From: Wyeomyia smithii
Lineage: Eukaryota > Arthropoda > Insecta > Diptera > Culicidae
Length of the DNA: 64,000 nt
NCBI RefSeq assembly: GCF_029784165.1
Contig: NC_073696.1
Span: 155,895,220 to 155,959,219, forward strand
Reading direction: 5' to 3'
This document shows, piece after piece, positions 32,641 through 43,649 of this stretch; the first letter of the stretch is position 1, and the number at the start of each line of letters is the position of its first letter. The position numbers were made by a program, and so were the translations under genes. The notes below the pieces were generated by a model that saw only the letters and a program-made list of their open reading frames with translations, ran no database searches and was not told the DNA's origin.

Positions 32641-33548
32641 TCACTGAAAAAACTTGAGATATGAAAGTGCTTCAGAGGGCCAAATGTTGTATATCACTCG
32701 ACTTAGTTCGACGAGCTGTGCATTTTCTGTATGTATGTATGTGTGTATGTGTGTGTGCGTGTGTGTGTATGTGCAACCTTTTTTTCTCACTCACTTTTCT
32801 CAAAGATGGCTGGACCGATTTTCGTGAAATTAATTGCAAATGAAAGGTGTAGTTACCCCACAGGTTGCTAATGAATTTCATTGTAATCGGATTTTTGGTT
32901 TAGAGGTTATGTATCAAAATGTAAAAATCACGAAACATCAATATTTCTGAAACTACACAACCGATTTTAACAAAACTGATGTCAAATGAACGGGCTATCT
33001 TCAGAACTCTTAACTTATAAATTTCATAGAGATCAAACATATGGTTCAAAAGTTATGTGAAGAAATGTTTTCCAGAGGCTGTTTAAACTCAATCACTTTT
33101 CTCAGGGATGGTTGGGCCGATTGTCACAGAATTAGTCTCGAATGAAAGGCCTTGTTGTCCCATAGGTTGCTTTTGAATTTCATTGTAATCGGTTAGTAAC
33201 TTTATAAAACCGTTTTTTACGAAATTAGTTGAAAATGAAAAGTAGTGGCCTCATAGCACCCTATTAAACTTTATTGTAATTGGATTTTTAGTTTAGGCAC
33301 CGTGTATCAAAATGTGAAAATCACTAAATTCCATTATCTCAGAAACTAAACAACCAATTTAAACAAAACTGGTGCCAAATGAATGGCCTGTCTTGAAAAT
33401 GCTTAACCAATAATTAAACATGTGGTTGTATAAATGATGTATAAAAGATATGTATAAAAGAAGGAAATCACGTTGTGAAAAGAATCATATTCCAAAGACT
33501 GCTTAAGCTCACTCAATTTTTTCAGAATTGTTGGATTTTCACTAAATT
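32609..33548 (+). repeat. RepA copy c, first part
   Basis: It starts at the RepA 5' terminus, has a TGTGTATG microsatellite at 32728-32773 and the same modules as copy a. It breaks off near ATTTTCACTAAATT where element M begins; RepA resumes at about 36711. Confidence 0.75.
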
Positions 33549-33703
33549 CATTTATTTAAAGTGATTTGTTTGTCTTTGAGCCTATGGTTCTTAGAGACTT
33601 ACTAAACATAAACAAACATATTTAATTCACGTTAGAGTACAAGAAACATTAAAGACTTTTTTTTAAACTTGACAAAACTTTTCACAAAACTTCAAAAGAG
33701 CAT

Positions 33704-36450
33704 TTAATTATTGGACTGTTCAATAAAAAGCAAATTTTTTAACTTAGATTCAAAACTATTCTCTGGGAGCAATTTTAGTTCTGACTGGAGTCTGTTATAC
33801 AGATCGGTTGCCCTGTTGACTGCAGAATTCTGTCCGAATGTCGCTGTATGTCGTCTGGAGGATATCAAACGATCTCTTCCCCTGGTGTTATGATGATGTT
33901 GCTCATACAGCCGGTTGAGTATTGTGTTGGTGTGGACCGTACCATGCAGAATACGGTGGATATGCATACAAGCAGCGCAATTATACAGTCTCTTGACGGT
34001 TAGGATTTCATGTTTTGAGTGGATGAATGAAGTTGAAGTTCTCCGGTGGTACCCGAACAAGTTTTTAATTGCCTTGTTTTGAATCGTTTGCAATGATTTT
34101 AATATCGTCGCATTAGCAGTTCCCCACACTAGTATACCGTATATGAGGTGGCTATGAAACAGAGCGAAGTACAAATTTCTCTTCGTTTCCAAAGGAACAA
34201 AATCAGCGATTCTCCTGAAAACACCAGCAACTTGAGCAAGTTTGGAGCTCAACTTACAAATGTGTGCCTTACACTTTAGTTGTTCATCCAGCAGCACACC
34301 GAGGTATTTAAACACTTCGACGCTTTCAATTGTGTTATCTCCGTAGAAGATATCGATATTGGTCGTTTTGGGTGTGTTGAACAGCATGTATTTTGTTTTG
34401 GAGATATTTTCCGTTAGTTTATGCTGGTTCATCCACAGTCTCAAAGTCGTTAGGTCCTCATTTATTCGCTGTTTCAATTCTTCGCATGATGTCTCAGCAT
34501 AGATTAGTACGATATCATCGTACTTTATATAACTCCTTTAAGTTGTTTATATAACAGTTGAACAACGTTGGTCCTAAAGTACTACCTTGCACAACTCCAA
34601 AGTCAACAGATTGTTGTGTACTAGTGATACCTTTATCGCATAGAAATTGTTTACGATTGTCCAGAAAGTCTCTAAACCACATGCAAGATTTACCTTTGAC
34701 TCCAAGTTCATTTAAACGACGAAGAAGAATTTTGCGATCGCAGGTATCAAATGCTTTGCTTAGATCGAGGAACACGGCCGCTACCTTTTTTTTTGCGGTC
34801 ACATGCTGACTGAATGGTTGAAACGACATCGAATAGGGCAGCTTGTGTATTAGACTTAGGTCTGAATCCATATTGCCGAGATGAAAGAAAGCCGTGATCT
34901 TCGAGGTGTTCCATAAGCTGCTTATTAACAATTTTTTGAAGAATTTTATCTATAACACAAGGGATGGAAATCGGCCTGAACTCCGAAGGTTCACTTGAAG
35001 TTGGTAGCTTTGGAATTGCAACTACTTTTGAGATTTTCAAAGCAGCAGGTACTCGAGACTGAACGAGTGAGGAGTTGACAATATCCATTATGTTTGGGGA
35101 TAACTCTTCACAAAGATTTTTGAGAAGTCTGGACTGAATACCATCATAACCAGTAGATAATGTGGATGGTAGTGCATGTATGAACCGCTTTATGTCCGTT
35201 AGCCCTACAGTCGTGAAGTTGAACGAAATATTTGTTTGTTCACGGAGTAAACCCACTCCCACATACGGTATACCCTCCGCTAGTTGAGCTCCAGCTGTTG
35301 CAAAGTAGTATACATAGTTTTTCATCTACAGTATCACATTTATCAGCAATACTGTCATAACTTTTCTTCGAGCCAAGAATTTCTCTGATTGTGTCCTAAG
35401 TTTTTGACACACTCTCCCTTATTCCGTTCGAACTTAGCTTCGTAGTATTGTTTCATTTTGCTTCGCTTCATATGTGTCACTTTTCTACACCAATCACTGT
35501 ATACACTTCTGGTGAATTCGTCGGATCTGTTTTTACGATGCTTTGCATTCCCAATAATTTTTTGACTGTATGCACATTAACAATTCGTGATCAATCCACG
35601 GCTTCGAATGTCTGCGGGCCGCTGTTAGCGTTGGTATGGGTCTCGATGAAGCTGAGCCCGATGAACACTTGAAATGAACGAATTATAGTTGGTTTCAACG
35701 TTGACGCTGCGGCAAGTCACGATCGGGCATTGTTTTTGACTCTCACGGAAACAATCGATGTTGATCTTCGGATGAATTACACTCGTTTGTGGTAAATTGT
35801 TTATTTTGTGATCGGCTTCTACGAAGATAGCGTGGTGGTCGAATAAACACTGTTGTTGAAATAGATTGATTATTAGTTTTGATGTGATCTAGGCACGCGC
35901 CATATCGGGTCGGAGAAATGTCGCAAAAGTTAAAACCGTTTGAGAGTACCGTGTTTGTGTATTTCTGTGCCGTGGAACTAGGTCTCAGCAGATCGATATT
36001 AAAATCTCCGAATAGGATCATATTACTTGATCCTCTTCGAGTAAGAAAATCATCGAGCAATTCAACAAATCCATCAACAGCTGCCAAGAATATTTGTAGT
36101 GGCCTATATATGCAACTTAAAACAATCTTTTCTGGATAACCGATTTCGACAGCAACGATACTATTATACACGTCGCAGAACGATTCTACGAGTTTCGCGT
36201 TGATACTTTTGTGGACAAATATTGCGGACCCATCGCCTCGTCTAGATGATCGGGATGCAAAAAAGCAGCGGTAATTTAGAAGTGACGAAGATGTTTCGAT
36301 GTCGTCGCGGGACCATGTTTCTGTTATCAAAAGAACGTCCATTCGGCATGGTGCATTATCTAGCAGAACTTCCAACTCGGTAAGTTTATCTCGTAAGCTC
36401 CTGGCGTTGAAATAGAACAATTTGAGGCTGTTCGACTCATTAATTTTGAG
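33704..36450 (-). pseudogene. CR1/L2-type ORF2 (endonuclease and RT), element M
   Basis: The endonuclease begins LFYFNARSLRDKLTELEVLL, with LITETWSRDD, SRRGDGSAIFV, ILFGDFNIDLL and CLDHI. A degraded linker spans 35743-35330. RT follows: STGYDGIQSRLLKNL, EFRPISIPCVIDKILQKIV, SRQYGFRPKSNTQAAL, then after a shift near 34780 VAAVFLDLSKAFDTCDRKI (motif A), FGVVQGSTLGPTLFNCYINN, and at about 34515 KYDDIVLIYAE (catalytic DD kept, Ala replaced). The C-terminal part from 34477 is open to the stop at 33704 (KYLGVLLDEQLKCKAHI, NKAIKNLFGYHRRT, KNLLFIEQSNN). At least three shifts break it. Confidence 0.75.
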
Positions 36451-36529
36451 ACCTTGAATAGTGGTTGTTGTTAGCGCATTTGTTTGAGACGGTAATCGAA
36501 GGTTTTGATTATTTGGTGTATTCGTTTAG

Positions 36530-36705
36530 ACTATCGATGGAAAAGATTTCTCTCACTCTCCCTTTTTCGGTTTTTCGCACCAACAATCTACCGTCTCTAA
36601 ACCAAGCAAACTTGACTCTGCCATCGCGTTTAAGGTCACGGGCTAGCTAAAACAGGAATCGATTTCGCCTTGTCAACACTTCGTTGATGTAGATGTTGAC
36701 ATTGC
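36530..36705 (-). pseudogene. End of element M ORF1 with FP-protein-like C-terminal domain
   Basis: The minus-strand frame reads NVNIYINEVLTRRNRFLF, then DLKRDGRVKFAWFRDGRLLV and RKTEKGRVREI. This matches the baculovirus-FP-like C-terminal domain found at the end of many insect LINE ORF1 proteins, as I know it. One stop lies between the two parts. It supports 5' truncation of M inside ORF1. Confidence 0.6.
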
Positions 36706-36710
36706 GCGAA

Positions 36711-36890
36711 CTAGAAAATTAGTCTCAAATAAAAGATCTAGTTGCGCAATAAAATCCTATTTAATTACACTGTTGTCGGACTTTAACTTTGTCCGTTATG
36801 TATCAAATTTTAAAAATCACAAAACTTAATTAGGTACCACAGAAACTACACAACCGATCGAACATAGTTGGATTCAATGGACCAAATAAA
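36711..36890 (+). repeat. RepA copy c, second part
   Basis: It resumes with ATTAGTCTCAAATAAAAGAT and CACAACCGATCGAACATAGT, matching the RepA module order after element M. Confidence 0.65.
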
Positions 36891-36914
36891 CTTGTCTTTA
36901 AAACTATCATCATG

Positions 36915-36978
36915 TTTAAACCCGGCAACCAGTGAAGTAGTCAGGGAGACTGCGGGTTCAAGTCCCGTCTGGATGCAG
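36915..36978 (+). other. tRNA-like fragment (A/B-box, T-arm), probable SINE relic
   Basis: GGTTCAAGTCC at 36955-36965 is a perfect Pol III B box. It sits in a canonical T-arm: 5-bp stem GCGGG/CCCGT around the 7-nt loop TTCAAGT. A weak A-box-like GGCAACCAGTG lies about 30 bp upstream. No full cloverleaf is seen, because the 5' acceptor strand does not pair. It could be a tRNA-derived SINE head. Confidence 0.4.
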
Positions 36979-37790
36979 TATGTTTTTCCAAATATGTATC
37001 ATATTTTCAGTTCGCTTATTTTTCGCTTCCTTGGCTGCACACACTGTCTGCCTTTAATGAATTTGAATGTTAACAGGTAAAAGCCGTTGTTCAAAATAGA
37101 AATGAATTCGAAAAAAATTAGCCCTACGGAGCACCTTTCGTTGTTGTGTTGCACTCGTCGGCATGACCAGACTGGCTTTGGTCTCGATCACACAGGTCTA
37201 TAAGAGTTATCAGCGTCAGCTGACTCTCCTGTGTGTGATGAGACATTCCTTTCAGTAGCATAAACAACGCCTGCACAGCAGTGTGCAGTTAGGGGTGAGC
37301 AATAGAATGAGTTGGCAGCAACACATTTATTTAATGGTATTTGGCTACCAGAAATTCGTTGATTAAAGTGGAAACTAAATCCAGCAGAAATTTTCAAGGT
37401 TTTTTTTTTGAATGGGAGTGTTGTGTATTTCTATTTGAACAAATAATAAGTTCCAATGAGAAAGGCTGGGTCTCACCACTAGGTGGATTAATTTGGGTTT
37501 TTTCTTTTCGGAAAGACAAAAATTATTATTTTTAAGTTAGCAAGTACGTCACACAACAAACCGTTTTGGCTCTGAAAATATTTGTAATCATCAATACCTT
37601 CCCAAAATAGCATTTTTCAGTACCTCCTCAAAAATAAGTCTTGTTCCAAAAAATTAAACCAATAGTAAAAAATGGCCCCTTTTACCCTAATAATCGTTTA
37701 TGCCCACAAAAGCCAAATCAAAAATGACAATAAAAAAAAATTAAAACTGGGACATTTTTTGTGGAACTGCTCGGCTGCAGTTAGATCTCT
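36979..37790. other. Unassigned repeat-rich DNA
   Basis: No gene. A segment at about 37340-37505 (GGCTACCAGAAATTCGT ... GAGAAAGGCTGGGTCTCACC ... AGGTGGATTAATTTGGG) recurs at 41195-41370 and shares its 3' end with RepA. The rest shows no recognised feature. Confidence 0.5.
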
Positions 37791-39085
37791 TTTGCCTTTC
37801 TCTTAAAAAGGTATAGCAATCACTTGCAAAACCGAAGATATAAAAATGCACCAAAGGGCCGAATGGCATATATCACTCGACTCAGTTCGACGACCGATTT
37901 TCATGAAATTATTTGCAAATGAAAGGTCTAGTTGCCCCATAAGACCCTATCAAGTTACATTGTAATCGGATTTTTAGTTTAGAGGTACCAAAATGTAAAA
38001 ATCACGAAAAATCAACCGATTTCAATAAAATTGGTGTCAAATAAACGGGCTGTCTTAAAAAACGGTTAACTTTCTAATCTTATAAAGATTGAACTTGTGG
38101 TTTAAAAGTTATGGAAAGAAACGTATTCTGGAGACTGTTTAGTCTCACTCATGTTTCTCAGAGATGACTGGACCGATTTTCATAAATCAGTGTCAAATGG
38201 AAGGTCTACTTGCCCCATAAGACCCTATTGATTTGTTTTGCAATCGGATTCTTAATTTACCTGTTATGTTTAAAAATGTGAAATCCAGCTATGAAAAGAA
38301 ACATATTTCGAAGAATACTTAAACTCACTCACTTTTCTCAGAGATGGCTGAGCCGATTTTTATAAAATTAGTGTCAAACAAAAGATCTAGCTACCTCATA
38401 AAACCCTATTGAATTTCATTGTAATCAGATTGTGATTTTATCTGTATCAAAATGTGAAAATCACGAAACTTCATTATCTCAGAAATAATACAACCGATTT
38501 GAACAATATTGGTATCAAATCAACGGGCTAGTTAAGCGTTAACTAAAAGGCTTTATAATGCCAAACATTGTGGTTCAAAAGTTGTGAAAAGAAACATGTT
38601 CCGATGACTTTTCGAATTCATTCCTTTTCCCAAAGATGGCTGGACTAATTTCAATAATCTTAATGTCAAATGAAAACTTTGGTTGCCTTTTCATTTGATT
38701 AAAATCGGACTTTTATTTCAACTGTTATGTTTTATATTGTAAAAAAAACGAAAGTCTATTAACTTAAAGATTACACGACTTATTTAAACATAACTACGGA
38801 CTGTCTCTCGAACGTACAAATAACAAGTTTCATAACAATTTGATACCTGGTTCAAAAGTTATGGAAAGAAACGAAATTGATTGATCAAAATGTATTGTAC
38901 TAAATCACGTTCCCGGTTTTGCTAGTGATTAAAGTGTTTGAAATTAGGAGTATTTTTTTCATTTCGCTATTTCTTTAGCACAAATATAACGTCAAATTTC
39001 TCCTTTTTATACTTCGATTATTACTTTAAATACAACATCAATGTTCTAGGACCCAAAGAGTGAATATACCTTTATTGGATTGAAT
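37791..39085 (+). repeat. RepA copy d
   Basis: This is the longest uninterrupted RepA copy, about 1.3 kb. It starts TTTTGCCTTTCTCTTAAAAA and ends near CCCAAAGAGTGAATATACCT, with TTATTGGATTGAA shared with copy a. The internal CTCAGAGATG(A/G)CTG module recurs at about 38157 and 38336. A short internal deletion removes the microsatellite and first-module start. Confidence 0.75.
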
Positions 39086-39628
39086 TTCGCAACTTAGGGT
39101 TGTTTCCGGAAACCATACGTCGCAAAATCGGATTTCAAAAAAGTTAAGGGTATGTGCTTGAGTGCACAAACGTAGGCTTGCCGTGGGACTATGGTGGGTC
39201 TAAAGATTTAATTCTGCCATAGCCATAGTATATAACACACAAAATGTACAAATACCATATACAATAATCCATGAACATTTCACAAAAAACCACATACACC
39301 TGTCATAAACCACAGCATACAAATACCAATACCCACATGAACTGTCCCATGTAATTTCTCATCACTTTTTGCTTAAACCTCAAAAACTTTTTCACATACC
39401 CTGTGCTCTCAAAAAATCGCAAGAAAAAGATTTTTGTTGCTAAATTGATTAGAAAAATATTAATTGTGGTTAGTCCCATGTTACAAATAAACGCAAAACA
39501 AGCTCAGTGCTGAAAATAACTAGCATAGAATTATGGTCAATATCATAGAAATACCAATTGAAGTACTAATAGGAAAAATAATTAATTTGTTGGCTATACA
39601 ATTATTCTGTCATAAATACCTCGGATAA
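39086..39628. other. AT-rich DNA without recognised features
   Basis: No ORF, repeat or RNA gene recognised. Confidence 0.5.
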
Positions 39629-39639
39629 ATGCATTTTTG

Positions 39640-39680
39640 CACACAAATGTTATACACACATACACACATACACGTAATAC

Positions 39681-39730
<50 letters not shown>

Positions 39731-40035
39731 CTCACACACACTCACACGCATACGCTACTCAGAAACACCCACGCTACTCAGACACACCCACGCTACTTAC
39801 ACACCCACGCTACTTCCACATACACACGCACACACAGACACACACACATACACACAGACACACACGCACATACACATACACACACGTTACTTACACATAC
39901 ACACACACGTTACTTACACATACACACACACGTTACTTACACATACACACACATACACGCCACTCACACATACACACGCTATTTACACACCCACACCCTA
40001 CTCAGACAGACACGCTACACAGACACACACGCTTG
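39640..40035. repeat. AC-rich microsatellite/minisatellite
   Basis: A (CA)n core at 39650-39740 is followed by diverged units such as CACCCACGCTACTCAGACA and a cleaner 25-26 bp array CACGTTACTTACACATACAC (39884-39945). Two overlapping His/Thr-rich ORFs here are low-complexity artefacts. Confidence 0.9.
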
Positions 40036-40900
40036 ATATACGACACACTATACCTACACTATCGGCAGCACCCAAACGGCTTTCAAGTCTTCCAATGGTC
40101 CCTTCCAACGGCTTCCAGTGGTCCAACGGTCCAACGGTCCAACGGTCGACCAGGGAATGATCTTCTCTCAACACGAAATGTCCTTTTATAGCGTCACTTA
40201 GTGTGGGGAGCTTGGGTGATTTGGGGAAGAACCAATCACGTGGAAGCATTCCTGCTTTCTTTCTTTGTCGCTTACGTTGAGTGATGAATGCGTTGCCAAT
40301 TGGCTGGCATTGCTGGCAATGACTAAATGCGTGAAATAATTTCGTCTATATTTTTGTAGTCTACGTTAGGGAAATATACCAATCGTATGAAAAATGTATA
40401 TTCGACCTTCAATCTTTTCCGCAATTTTTACGAAGTGATAAAAAAATGGTAACTAAAATTATCATGTTATACAAATCTTGTATGTTTTAGGTTTCCAACG
40501 GTATATTAACTATTGAAATCGAAACAGTTGTTTGAGCGCTATTAGCATCTAAAATCTTCCATTCCGCCAACCAAAAACGTTACATGTTCAATCCAGTTTT
40601 CACAGAATGTACCTTAGTATAGTGAAGAAAGACGTAGTCCCACGTCAATAAAGTATGGAGTTGATTCCCGACCTCTAAGCATTATCCCGGTTCCTGGAAA
40701 TTCACATTGAGTAATGAAACTGGAAGCTAGTATACAAAAATTCGAAATGGCGTCTGAAGGTTATTTTTGGCCTCTGGCTATCATACTTTTCCACAAATTC
40801 TCATATTGAATGATGGTCTTTTTATGCTGTTGTTCATCGGGGAAAATTTGCCTACTTTGGAAAGTTGAATCCAAAATGATATATAATTGAGTCCAACCTA
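40036..40900. other. Low-copy-looking DNA, no gene recognised
   Basis: A short GGTCCAAC triplet repeat lies at 40119-40145. Otherwise AT-rich, with no credible ORF. Confidence 0.5.
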
Positions 40901-41085
40901 CACTGGGGTCGTTTTTTACGCGGGTTGTTTTTATGCGTTTTTTCAAACGGGATATTTTTACAATAACGTGGATTATTTTTACTCGATTCGAAAGATTACG
41001 CGGTATCAAATAAGTTTAGTATAAGTATATCAATCTAATTTTTTTAAATTCGGTACAACCAACCACGTGAAAACCGACCCCAGTG
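40901..41085. mobile_element. 185-bp MITE, TA-flanked
   Basis: The ends are CACTGGGGTCGTTTTTTACG and, on the other strand, CACTGGGGTCGGTTTTCACG. TA flanks both sides (40899-40900 and 41086-41087). It has no coding capacity. TA target and short TIRs fit a Tc1/mariner-type MITE. Confidence 0.75.
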
Positions 41086-41194
41086 TATATATAAGTACAG
41101 TGACGTTTCGATTATAACAGGAACAAGAAAAATCACATCATATATTTAAATCATATTTATTTCATATTACTTCCTAAATGTTCGGTATAGTTAT

Positions 41195-41370
41195 GCTTCT
41201 GGCTACCAGAAATTCGTCATATAGAGTGAAAAATAAATCCAGCAGAAATTATCAAGGTGTATTTTTTTCTATTAACTAAAGGTTTCATGTAAATTTATTA
41301 AAACAAATAATAAGTTTGAAATAAAAAGGCTGGGTCTCTCTGCCAGGTGGATCAATTTTAGGTTTTTTTG
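41195..41370 (+). repeat. Second copy of the 37.34-kb segment
   Basis: Shares GGCTACCAGAAATTCGT, AAATCCAGCAGAAATT.TCAAG and the AAAGGCTGGGTCTC end with 37340-37505. Confidence 0.6.
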
Positions 41371-41810
41371 AGTATTCAGCAGGTATGCATAAAATATTGT
41401 CACCATTAAACATGTTCACGTGGATTTCAGAATAGACGTGGATTTTTCATGTGGATATTGCGTTACGTTTAATGCGTTACGTATCCCTTAGAGTATCCCA
41501 CTCCCCCTGCGTATCCCAAAAAAATAAGTTTCCCTAAGAAGCTCCACCGCTGTGCATAAATCTGTAGCTTTAAAATCTCTCGCTCAACGATATTTACCAA
41601 GAAATCTATCGCTCGCACATGTTCACGACAAATTTTAATTTCGAACATAGAAAAAAAAACATTTTTTTTGTTTGGTCGATAATTCCGTGTGGGTACCCAC
41701 AAGGATATTTTCCTATTGAGTACTGTTACCCATATCACCCACATCAACCGCCGACCCTGGACTGCAATAAAGCCGGGTATATTAGCCATGACACATCTTT
41801 ACAGCTGTTG
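41371..41810. other. No gene recognised
   Basis: AT-rich, with a repeated GCGTTACGT motif (41459-41488). No credible coding region. Confidence 0.45.
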
Positions 41811-41933
41811 TAAAGGCCCAAGCACAATAGATACGTTTGCGTTGCGTTGACGTCAATTTAATAGAAAATGTATGGGCTAGCAGTCAAATTGCCGCAAACG
41901 TAGCCGCAACCTATTTATTGTGTTCGGGTCTTT
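41811..41933. mobile_element. About 123-bp MITE
   Basis: The ends are AAAGGCCCAAGCACAATAGA and, reversed, AAAGACCCGAACACAATAAA. The interior is palindromic in part (TACGTTTGCG ... CGCAAACGTA). This form is familiar from mosquito genomes. Its right edge is where the hAT-like element inserted. Confidence 0.6.
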
Positions 41934-42184
41934 GGCAGTGTTGCGAAATTCCGACACAGAAAAATGAAAATGATACAACAGCAGTTTCATTCTCACTCTC
42001 TTCAAACTGATATTGAGTGTCACCCGAGTCAATTATCAGTCAATAATCATGTCAGTGATATAAATGATATATCTCAATTAATATCGAAATTTTTGTTTTT
42101 TTTTTCACACCTTGACAACGTCTCGTGTTTTTGCTGACCATCCGTGTCGTAACTCTTCCGCTTAGTGTATTAACGTAAATAACC

Positions 42185-43643
42185 ATGCCGTGCGGTGTAA
42201 ATTCGTGCAGCATAAACGACGACCCCTCTTTTGGAAGTGCGAGTTCTGCAGTAGAACTTACCATGCTGCGTGTATCGGCGTACAACGACACCGCGAACTT
42301 TTCATCACATCTTATATGGCGCCATTGTGTACGGAATGTCAAGAAATTCTCCGGAAGGAAGCTGACGTACGGAAGCTGCTTCATCAACAGGAGCAGCTTG
42401 TGGAGGCAATTCATAGACAGACGGACGCCAATCATCGCATTGCGGCGGATATGAAAAAATTCTGCTTAGTGTCAGAATTGTTCGACAGTATTGAGCACCT
42501 GCTTAATGATGTCAAAGAAACTTTGTCAGCGATTAACAAAAGCAATCAAAACATGTGCAGTGCGGTTGGGCAGCACATAAAGTCGTGTGACAATAAATTG
42601 CACACGACATTGACCGGCATCAGCGAGTCGTTTTCAACGATGCCACAAAAAATACATAAATATTTTGACGAACGGCTCTCAAGCCTGACAAGCAATTTTA
42701 TTAGTTCAATCACAAAGGCTGAGTCATTGAAACCTCATACAAATAACGACTCAAAACTTACTGAAATACTCGAGGAGGTGAAATTTGTCTCAGGGACTGT
42801 CTCCAATCTTCAGGTGACCAACACATGCAGTGCAAAACCTCAAAAAAATCTTCAGGAAGAACTAGCTGAAAAATCTTTCTACCCGAAAGCGGACCATACA
42901 TCTCCAGGATGCAACCAACGGTCTCGAAGACTACAAGAAAAAGCTGCCGAAAAAGCCAAGTGAAACCGTAAAAAAGAAAACAACAAATCACTCATACCAG
43001 CAAACAAAACAACCAGTACAGCGGTACGCAAAACTATCAACGCATCAACGCATCAGACAAAGAATTACTAGCCACAGCAAAAGTTCAATTCGCCGGGCCA
43101 CTCTCATCAACCGACCATCCGATAGCTGCACTTTCTGCTCCAAAACTCATCAACTTCAGGAAAGGAGAAACTATCAACCCGTATCGATCTGGAAAAGGTA
43201 CAACACAGAGCACTACTTCAAAGTCAGAACCGGAAAATACTGCTCCGCTGCTAGATCCTATGCGTCCACCGATTGTCAGACTAACGGAGCAATCCGCTGC
43301 TGGTGACAAACGCTATCTGAAAGCACGGCTGCGTGATCACAAAATTATGGATACGGTACGAACTTTTCTTGCTTTCCTGTATGATCAGCCAATAACGGTA
43401 TGCATTCGAGGAATCACCAAAATTAGTGCATCGGTGATGCTGGCTGCTGAAGGACTACCAACTGACCTAAACCTGCTACGTGAAATTTTCCTGGACGTAC
43501 ATGAAGAACTGGGAATATCACGCGATGACGCTTTAGCAGACCTGCAGTCTCATCGGACATCGTTATCCAGTGAACGAACACACCGCCTACAACAACTAAG
43601 GGAAAGCACCGACAAATTTTACAAACCGAGTTTTCGGAAATAA
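42185..43643 (+). pseudogene. CR1-like ORF1 with PHD-type zinc finger and coiled coil, copy N
   Basis: ATG at 42185 begins MPCGVNSCSIND; a shift near 42225 enters frame 1 with FWKCEFCSRTYHAACIGV and APLCTECQEILRKE, giving a C-x2-C ... H-x2-C ... C-x2-C PHD-like pattern. A helical, Gln/Lys-rich region follows (LLHQQEQLVEAIHRQ, LFDSIEHLLNDVKETLSAIN) that could form a coiled coil. TGA at 42961-42963 interrupts it. A third frame runs 43130-43643 (VRTFLAFLYDQPITVCIRG, EELGISRDDALADLQSH); I cannot assign this part. PHD-bearing ORF1 is known for CR1-type LINEs. Confidence 0.6.
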
Positions 43644-43649
43644 CGACCC

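Larger units (their letters stand above)
33549..36710 (-). mobile_element. CR1/L2-type LINE, element M (minus strand), 5'-truncated
   Basis: It interrupts RepA copy c. On the minus strand the order is ORF1 C-terminus (36705-36530), endonuclease (36450-35743), linker, RT (35325-33704), 3' UTR. There is no RNase H. Limits come from where RepA stops and resumes and are good to about 10 bp; a possible short duplication around ACTAAATT/ACTAGAAAATT is not exact. Confidence 0.7.

Noticed and set aside
32312..32881. Cys/Val-rich and His/Thr-rich ORFs around 32.4-32.9 kb
   Set aside because: They cover the CA/TG tracts inside RepA copies b and c and are not conserved in copies without the tract.
39629..40191. 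Two overlapping His/Thr-rich ORFs of 135 and 184 codons
   Set aside because: They are translations of the AC-rich minisatellite in two frames, without any non-repeat coding context.
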